Origin: Bryobacterales bacterium
GTDB taxonomy: Bacteria > Acidobacteriota > Terriglobia > Bryobacterales > Bryobacteraceae
Direction of reading: 5' to 3'
Assembly: GCA_003132905.1 (NCBI GenBank)
Contig: PKZC01000148.1
Span: forward strand, 3,048 to 8,920
Length of the DNA: 5,873 nt
In this document: positions 3,975-5,873 of the stretch, piece after piece
How the letters are laid out: each line of letters starts with the position of its first letter
Numbering within the stretch: position 1 is the first letter of the stretch
Notes under the pieces: model-generated
The model's database searches: none
The model's input: the letters and a program-made list of their open reading frames with translations, nothing else
Told to the model about the DNA's origin: nothing
Translations under genes and position numbers: made by a program

Positions 3975-5873
3975 TCACTCGTTTCCTCTGGACGCGAACG
4001 AGGCCGCGGCGATCTGTGCGATATCCAGAAGCTTCGGCGGCGTCGCGGAAACTCCCGCCAACGCGTCGCGGAACATTGTGTTGCAGAAGGGGCAGGCCGC
4101 GGCTACCACGCTGGCGCCTGTCCGCACCAATTCCTCGGCGCGCTCCGCGCTGATCCGCTTACCCTTTTCTTCTCCCAGAAATGCCAGCCCGCCGCCCGCT
4201 CCGCAACAGAACGAACGCTCGCGCGACCGCCCAGGCTCAGTAAGCGTCCCATACTTACTCACAACATCCCGAGGAGCATCGTACACGTTGCGATAACGGC
4301 CCAAATAGCACGGATCGTGATATACGATCTTTTCGACTTCGCCTGTTCGCGCGGGCAATTGATCCAAATGGCGAGCTAGAAATTCGCTGTGATGTTCGAT
4401 CGGAGGTGCTTGTCCATACTCGGCCCAATCGGTGCCGATGGTGCGGACGCAATGCGGGCAGATGGAAATGATTTTCTTGACCTTGTTCTGCTGCAGCGTT
4501 TCCAGATTGCTTTCCGCCAGTTGGCCGAACGCCAGATCGTTGCCCAAGCGCCGCGCCGGATCGCCCGTACATTTTTCCTTGCGCAAAACGCCGAATGTCA
4601 CGTTCAACCCTCGAAACACTTGCACCAGCGAAGCGATGATTTCCCTGCCCTTTGGATCGTACCCGCCCATGCAGCCCAACCACAGACAATATTCTTGCGT
4701 GCCATCAAAGATGGGCAGTTCCTGCTTCTGGATAAATTTATCGCGATCGCTGGATGAGAAGCCCAACGCGTTGCCGTTCCGTTCCAGATTCAGGAAAAGC
4801 TTAGTCCCGTAGTCATCCTCCCATTTGCCGGTATTCACAGCACCGCGCCTGAGCCCGATGATCATCGGAAGATGCTGCACTCCCACCGGACATTGAAACT
4901 CGCATGACCCGCAAGTTGTGCATTGGAACACCGCTTCTTGAGAAAGGTGGACGCCGAGCAGAGGCTCTTCGCCGGCTGGACCGAATTCATTCAGATATCC
5001 GCGCACGCCCAACGCAATTTCTTTTGGATTGAGAATCTTTCCCGTATTCGTCGCCGGACAATGCTCGGAACAGCGGCCGCATTCGACGCACGTAAAGGCC
5101 TGCAGCGAGATTAGCTCCGTGATGTCTTTACCGGTGTCCAGGCCAAAATCTTCGTCGCCCTCGAGCGGCGGAATCTTGCTGAACGTATCTCGCTTCAAGA
5201 AGACCGTCACTGGACTCAGCACCAGATGCAGATGCTTGGTATGTGGGATCAGCGGCAGGAACGCCAGCAGCGTGAGTGTGTGCGCCCACCACAGCGCGCG
5301 GCTCGATTCCCAACCATGGACGAAGGTTCCAAGATACGTGATCATCAGCAAAAAGATCAGCAGCGCAATGATCCCGGATTCTGGCGACAACGGTCCCAGC
5401 CATTTCGGCCGGATCACAAATCGACGAAACGCCAGCCCGGCGATCCCAACCGCCACGCCAATCGCAACGACTGCGGCAATATCGAAATAAATCGAGCCGA
5501 CGACGCCCGCCCGGTCGAGAAAGCCAAGCTTCACACCTTCGGCGAAATGGTTGATGGTGACCAGCGCGAAAACGCAAAATCCCCAAAACACCAGCGCGTG
5601 GGCGATGCCCGGCAAGGGCCGCTGGGAAATCACCTTCCCTTGCAACAACACTTCCCAGGTGAAATCGGCCAGCCGGCGCGCGACTGGTTGGATCTTAAAA
5701 TCGGCGTCCTTCTTGGACTGCAGGATGATGCGCCAGACTTTGCGGAATCGCCACCAAAAACCAAAAGTGGAAGCTGCGAGCAGAACGAGAAACAGGGCCG
5801 ACTCCGGCCAGGTCAAGTGGGGCACCAACTGCGAGTGTAGCGCAGGGACCAAAACCGCAATATCGGCGATAGA
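3975..5873 (-). CDS. Membrane-anchored Fe-S oxidoreductase (heterodisulfide reductase HdrD/CCG-domain type)
   Basis: A protein of about 625 residues (numbered from TTG 5852) that probably passes electrons between a quinone pool and a soluble donor such as an electron-transfer flavoprotein; the partner is not in the window. The N-terminal membrane domain has five hydrophobic segments (about 17-36, 83-104, 119-142, 160-179, 187-203) with histidines suitable for b-type haem (His85, His102, His179, His191), as in NarI/HdrE-like subunits. Two 4Fe-4S motifs follow: CVECGRCSEHCP (Cys255/258/261/265) and CTTCGSCEFQCP (311/314/317/321). Two CCG domains complete it: C389, C394, C428, then CPHC (465-468), and HDPC (512-515), FCCGAGGG (548-555), CPFC (587-590). 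All motif cysteines are present, so it looks functional. TTG 5852 has no ribosome site and the frame stays open to 5873, so the true start may lie beyond the edge. The stop TGA is at 3977-3975. Confidence 0.92.
   Translation of the reverse strand, partial: SIADIAVLVPALHSQLVPHLTWPESALFLVLLAASTFGFWWRFRKVWRIILQSKKDADFKIQPVARRLADFTWEVLLQGKVISQRPLPGIAHALVFWGFCVFALVTINHFAEGVKLGFLDRAGVVGSIYFDIAAVVAIGVAVGIAGLAFRRFVIRPKWLGPLSPESGIIALLIFLLMITYLGTFVHGWESSRALWWAHTLTLLAFLPLIPHTKHLHLVLSPVTVFLKRDTFSKIPPLEGDEDFGLDTGKDITELISLQAFTCVECGRCSEHCPATNTGKILNPKEIALGVRGYLNEFGPAGEEPLLGVHLSQEAVFQCTTCGSCEFQCPVGVQHLPMIIGLRRGAVNTGKWEDDYGTKLFLNLERNGNALGFSSSDRDKFIQKQELPIFDGTQEYCLWLGCMGGYDPKGREIIASLVQVFRGLNVTFGVLRKEKCTGDPARRLGNDLAFGQLAESNLETLQQNKVKKIISICPHCVRTIGTDWAEYGQAPPIEHHSEFLARHLDQLPARTGEVEKIVYHDPCYLGRYRNVYDAPRDVVSKYGTLTEPGRSRERSFCCGAGGGLAFLGEEKGKRISAERAEELVRTGASVVAAACPFCNTMFRDALAGVSATPPKLLDIAQIAAASFASRGNE

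Noticed and set aside
5029..5840. Long plus-strand open frames opposite the oxidoreductase
   Set aside because: They lie antisense to a gene with clear Fe-S motifs and show shadow composition rich in Arg, Gln and Pro.

Overview
The window reads as a decayed integration hotspot at the 3' end of a tRNA-Lys gene, next to an intact core-metabolism gene. The base composition is fairly GC-rich. A large membrane-anchored Fe-S oxidoreductase, a halogenase of the NRPS-associated type and serine/tyrosine recombinase remnants together would suit a soil or sediment bacterium, with Acidobacteriota my first guess. That assignment is inference from gene content only.

Left part (1-1910) is a mosaic of gene fragments. 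A minus-strand coding fragment of unknown function runs off the left edge and ends abruptly near position 300. There it abuts the C-terminal two thirds of a flavin-dependent halogenase (plus strand), which has lost its FAD-binding N-terminus and carries an internal deletion/frameshift near 570. Next come the 5' end of a DUF932 (plasmid/phage-type) gene on the minus strand, frameshifted after the conserved core, and the first ~31 codons of a serine recombinase. The recombinase remnant runs into a segment with CGCATCCC repeats that looks like the end of an insertion element.

Middle part (1910-3830) is the recombination module of an integrative element, plus strand. It starts with a non-coding region holding two blocks of GTTGCA/GTTCAC repeats spaced at one helical turn. 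An AlpA/excisionase-like HTH protein follows, then a sigma70-type promoter with a palindrome in its spacer, a tiny lysine/arginine-rich protein, and a tyrosine recombinase whose start overlaps the stop of the small gene. The integrase has every catalytic residue but is cut by one in-frame amber codon. It ends 21 bp from the 3' end of the tRNA, the classic layout for an element inserted into a tRNA gene.

Right part (3832-5873, minus strand) holds tRNA-Lys(CTT) with an encoded CCA and one T-stem mismatch. Beyond it is a ~625-residue heterodisulfide-reductase-like oxidoreductase with an N-terminal membrane domain, two 4Fe-4S motifs and two CCG domains. It looks intact and is probably chromosomal backbone.

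The genes do not form a new pathway as far as I can see. What merits a second look is regulatory and evolutionary: the phased repeat array, the operator-bearing promoter with possible leaderless translation, the amber-interrupted integrase, and the tRNA/att arrangement.
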